The position numbers and the translations under genes are program-made. Shown here piece after piece: positions 5,782-8,461 of a DNA stretch of 8,461 nt. Origin of the DNA: JBKJML01 sp046596415 (lineage in GTDB: Bacteria > Actinomycetota > Thermoleophilia > Gaiellales > Gaiellaceae); assembly GCA_046596415.1 (NCBI GenBank), contig JBKJML010000110.1, positions 1 through 8,461 of the forward strand. The letters run 5' to 3'. Position 1 is the first letter of the stretch. Each line of letters opens with the position of its first letter. The notes beneath the pieces are model-generated. The model ran no database searches and was not told the DNA's origin. It worked only from the letters and a program-made list of their open reading frames with translations.

Positions 5782-7836
5782 ATGCAGGCACGCGTCGGCG
5801 CTGACGTGGGCGGCACCTTCACGGACGTGATCCTGCACGGCGCCGACGGCCGGGTTGTCGTGCGCAAGCTCCTCTCGACGCCGCCGAGCTACGACCGAGC
5901 GGTCGTCGAGGCGGTGGGGGAGCTCGTGGGCGACGGCGCCGTGCTGGAAGTCGTGCACGGGACGACGGTCGCCACGAACGCCGTGCTCGAGCGTCGCGGC
6001 AGCCTGACCGCGCTCGTCACGACGGCCGGCTTTCGCGACGTGCTCGAGCTTCGCAGGCTCCGGATCCCGCACATGTACGACCTCTTCTGGCAGAAGCCGC
6101 CGCCGCTCGTCGAGCGCCGGTTTCGCTTCGAGGTGGACGAGCGCGTCACCGCCGACGGCACAGTGGAGCGTCCGCTCGACGAGGCCGAATGCCGCACGCT
6201 CGCCGTCCGCCTCCGCGAGAGCGGAGTCGTCTCGGTCGCTGTCTGCTTCCTCCACTCCTACCTCTACCCCGAGCATGAGCAGCGCTTCGGCGCCATCCTT
6301 GCCGAGGCATTCCCCGCGGCGACGATCTCGCTCTCGAGCTCGATCCTCCGCGAGCAGCGTGAGTACGAGCGCTCGGCAACGACCGTCGTCAACGCCTACG
6401 TGCGGCCGCTGATGGCGTCGTACATCGACCGGATCCGCACCGGTCTCGACGCGATCGGCCTCGCAGGCCCGCTCTCGATCATGCAGTCCTCCGGCGGTGT
6501 AATGACCTCCGACGATGCGAAGGAGCGACCTGTCTTCGCGCTCGAGTCGGGCCCCGCTGCCGGCGTCGTCGCCGCGCGCGGAATGGCCGAGCGGCTCGGA
6601 ATCGAGAACCTGATCTCCTTCGACATGGGCGGCACGACGGCGAAAGCATCGCTGATCGAGGGCGGGGCGATCTCGCGCGGCCGGGAGTACGAGGTCGGCG
6701 GCTCGATGTCGGCGGGGAGCCGGCTGATCCGCGGGGCCGGGGAGCTCCTGCGGATCCCGACGATCGACATCGCCGAGGTCGGGGCGGGCGGTGGCAGCAT
6801 CGCCTGGCTCGACCCGGCCGGCGGCCTACAGGTGGGCCCGCGCAGCGCTGGCGCCGATCCCGGGCCGGCCTGCTACGGGCGCGGCGGCGTCGAGCCGACC
6901 GTGACCGACGCGAACGTCCTCCTCGGCTTCATGCCGGCGGGCGCGGTCGCCGGCGGGCAGATCGAGATCTCGCGCGAGCGTGCCGAGGAGGCGGTCGAGC
7001 GTGTCGCCGGGCCGCTCGGCCTCACCGCCCTCCAGGCGGCGAGCGGGATCCACCGGATCGCCAACTCGCGGATGGTGCGCGCGCTCCGCTCCGTCTCGTC
7101 GGAGCAGGGTCGCGACCCGCGTGACTTCGCCCTGATCGCCTACGGCGGCTCCGGCCCGATCCACGCGTGCGGCCTCGCCGAGGAGCTCGGCGTCCGCACG
7201 ATCCTCGTCCCCGCCGCTGCAGGGCTCTTCAGCGCGGTCGGCCTCCTGTTCGCTCGGCCCGAGTTCCACGAGGTGCGCACGTGCCACCTCGACATCGACT
7301 CCACCGATCCCGCCGGGCCTGCGGCTCTCTTCGCCGAGCTGAAGGCGCAGCTCGACCCCGTGCTCGAGGGGAGGCCCGGCGTCGAATGGGTGCGCAGCGC
7401 CGATCTGCGCTACGGCGGCCAGAGCTGGGAGGTCGAGGTTGAGCTGCCGAAACGGCCGCTCGACCGTGAGGTGCTCGCGGAGTTGCGCGAGCGCTTCGAA
7501 CGAGAGCACGAGCGGCTCTACGGCGTCCGCGACCAGCCCGGCTCGCCGGTCGAGACCCGCGCGCTCCGGCTGACCGCGCTCGGCGAGTCGGCCGCAACGT
7601 CGTCCTTCCGCCTCGAGGAGACGCGATCCGAGCCAGCGACCGCCACTCGCCGTGTGAGCTTCGACGCCGAGGAGCTCGACGTGGCGGTCAGGCTCCGCTC
7701 CTGGCTCGGCCCCACGTCGGAGCCCGGCCCGTTGCTCGTCGACGAGTACGACACGACCGTCGTCGTCCGGCCCGGCTGGAGCGTGCGCCGCGATGCCGGC
7801 ACCGACACGCTGATCCTGGAGCGCTCCGATGACTGA
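5782..7836 (+). CDS. hyuA: Hydantoinase/oxoprolinase family subunit A (HyuA-like)
   Basis: A 684-residue ATP-binding subunit of the HyuA family (N-methylhydantoinase, 5-oxoprolinase, caprolactamase and acetone/acetophenone carboxylase relatives). The N-terminal domain begins with GADVGGTFTD (6-15), followed by HGTTVATNAVLERRG (59-73). The ASKHA-type ATPase core has ESGPAAG (255-261), the phosphate loop DMGGTT (281-286), GAGGGS (334-339), VGPRSAGADPGPACYG (351-366) and YGGSGP (454-459). A C-terminal domain covers roughly 510-684. Length and motifs are normal, so it should be active. It pairs with HyuB to activate an amide or carbonyl group by ATP-dependent phosphorylation, for ring opening or carboxylation; the substrate cannot be assigned. 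ATG 5782 is chosen because the conserved motif starts five residues later. The frame stays open upstream to 5461, but that region lies antisense to gntR. It overlaps hyuB by eight bases. Confidence 0.93.
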   Translation: MQARVGADVGGTFTDVILHGADGRVVVRKLLSTPPSYDRAVVEAVGELVGDGAVLEVVHGTTVATNAVLERRGSLTALVTTAGFRDVLELRRLRIPHMYDLFWQKPPPLVERRFRFEVDERVTADGTVERPLDEAECRTLAVRLRESGVVSVAVCFLHSYLYPEHEQRFGAILAEAFPAATISLSSSILREQREYERSATTVVNAYVRPLMASYIDRIRTGLDAIGLAGPLSIMQSSGGVMTSDDAKERPVFALESGPAAGVVAARGMAERLGIENLISFDMGGTTAKASLIEGGAISRGREYEVGGSMSAGSRLIRGAGELLRIPTIDIAEVGAGGGSIAWLDPAGGLQVGPRSAGADPGPACYGRGGVEPTVTDANVLLGFMPAGAVAGGQIEISRERAEEAVERVAGPLGLTALQAASGIHRIANSRMVRALRSVSSEQGRDPRDFALIAYGGSGPIHACGLAEELGVRTILVPAAAGLFSAVGLLFARPEFHEVRTCHLDIDSTDPAGPAALFAELKAQLDPVLEGRPGVEWVRSADLRYGGQSWEVEVELPKRPLDREVLAELRERFEREHERLYGVRDQPGSPVETRALRLTALGESAATSSFRLEETRSEPATATRRVSFDAEELDVAVRLRSWLGPTSEPGPLLVDEYDTTVVVRPGWSVRRDAGTDTLILERSDD

Positions 7837-8461
7837 CACTCGAGCCCGGGTCGACCCCGTCACGCTCCAGATCGCAGGCAACGCACTCGCCTCCGCCGCC
7901 GACGAGATGGCGACGACGATCTTCCGCACCGCCCACTCGAGCGTCGTTCGCGACGGAATGGACTTCTCGGCGAGCATCTGCGACGCATTGGGTCGCACGG
8001 TCGCCCAGGCCGTCACCGTGCCGTTCCACCTCGGCTCGATCCCCGTCGCGATGGAGTCGCTCCTCGCCCACTACGCCGGGCGGATCGAGCCCGGCGACGT
8101 CTTCCTGATGAATGACCCTTTCGACGGGGGAATCCACCTCCAGGATCTCTTCGTCTTCAAGCCCGTCCACTTCGAGGGCGAGCTGATCGGCTTCACGTGC
8201 ACCACGGCGCACCACGGCGACGTGGGCGGCCGGCTCCCCGGGTCGAGCGCCTGCGACAACACCGAGATTTTCCAGGAGGGGATTCGCCTGCCCTGGCTCA
8301 GGCTCTACGCGGCGGGCGAGCCGGTCGAGGACGTGTTCAAGATCATCGAGGCGAACGTACGGATCCCGCGGATGACCTTCGGCGACCTCGGCGCGCAGGT
8401 CGCCGCCTGCTCGGTCGCCGAGCGCGCCCTCGTCGCGCTCGCCGAGCGCCACGGCCGGGAG
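7829..8461 (+). CDS. hyuB: Hydantoinase B family subunit (HyuB-like), 3' end missing
   Basis: The frame opens at ATG 7829 and runs to the window edge: 211 residues of a protein that normally has about 520-580. The visible part matches the hydantoinase B N-terminus: DPVTLQIAGNAL at 9-20, RTAHSSVVRDGMDFSASICD in the next block, the conserved HLGSIP segment, NDPFDGGIHLQD at 95-106 and AHHGDVGG at 127-134, whose His/Asp residues are probable active-site or metal-binding residues by analogy with the family. HyuB supplies the hydrolytic or carboxylating partner of the HyuA ATPase. Its start lies inside the end of hyuA (ATGACTGA, 8-base overlap), so the two are translationally coupled and probably made in equal amounts. 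No frameshift or internal stop is seen in the visible part. Confidence 0.93.
   Translation, partial: MTDTRARVDPVTLQIAGNALASAADEMATTIFRTAHSSVVRDGMDFSASICDALGRTVAQAVTVPFHLGSIPVAMESLLAHYAGRIEPGDVFLMNDPFDGGIHLQDLFVFKPVHFEGELIGFTCTTAHHGDVGGRLPGSSACDNTEIFQEGIRLPWLRLYAAGEPVEDVFKIIEANVRIPRMTFGDLGAQVAACSVAERALVALAERHGRE

Noticed and set aside
6826..8016. 396-codon minus-strand open frame opposite hyuA and hyuB
   Set aside because: It spans the boundary of two well-supported plus-strand genes and has no recognisable motifs.

Overview
The window is GC-rich, densely coding DNA of the kind found in high-GC actinobacteria. The GC-rich codon third positions, frequent GTG starts, scarce Shine-Dalgarno signals, a DUF3494 ice-binding protein and a secreted L,D-transpeptidase with a 'WLRVLLPGRPNG..GWV' segment suggest a soil lineage such as Thermoleophilia. 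That assignment is my inference; no rRNA or marker gene is present. I see no tRNA, rRNA, CRISPR array or mobile element, and there is no gene-free stretch longer than about 65 bases.

Left block (1-1604, + strand): the 3' part of a gene for a secreted ice-binding-like (DUF3494) protein with a Thr/Pro and Lys-Pro tail, then an L,D-transpeptidase (YkuD) that crosslinks peptidoglycan. A perfect 13-bp hairpin lies just after the first gene but inside the first codons of the second. The transpeptidase gene converges on the next operon, and their stop codons overlap in the four bases TTAG.

Central block (1601-5717, - strand): a tightly coupled operon read right to left. It encodes a GntR/FCD regulator, a DLD1-like D-lactate/2-hydroxyacid dehydrogenase, a fumarylacetoacetate-hydrolase-family enzyme and a second GlcD-like FAD oxidase. 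The junctions are GTGA (4-base overlap), TGA|ATG (abutting) and GTGA (4-base overlap), so one mRNA with translational coupling is likely.

Right block (5782-8461, + strand): hyuA and the 5' part of hyuB, the two subunits of an ATP-dependent hydantoinase/oxoprolinase-family enzyme, overlapping by 8 bases and divergent from the regulator. The AT-rich gap between gntR and hyuA holds an imperfect 29-bp palindrome and overlapping -10-like hexamers on both strands, so it is the probable shared control point.

Taken together, the central and right blocks look like one regulated catabolic locus. HyuAB would activate, open or carboxylate a lactam, cyclic imide or ketone; the FAH-family enzyme would act on a 2-oxo acid intermediate; and the two flavoenzymes would oxidise 2-hydroxy acids. 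Each family is known, but the substrate cannot be read from the sequence and I do not recognise this exact combination as a described pathway.
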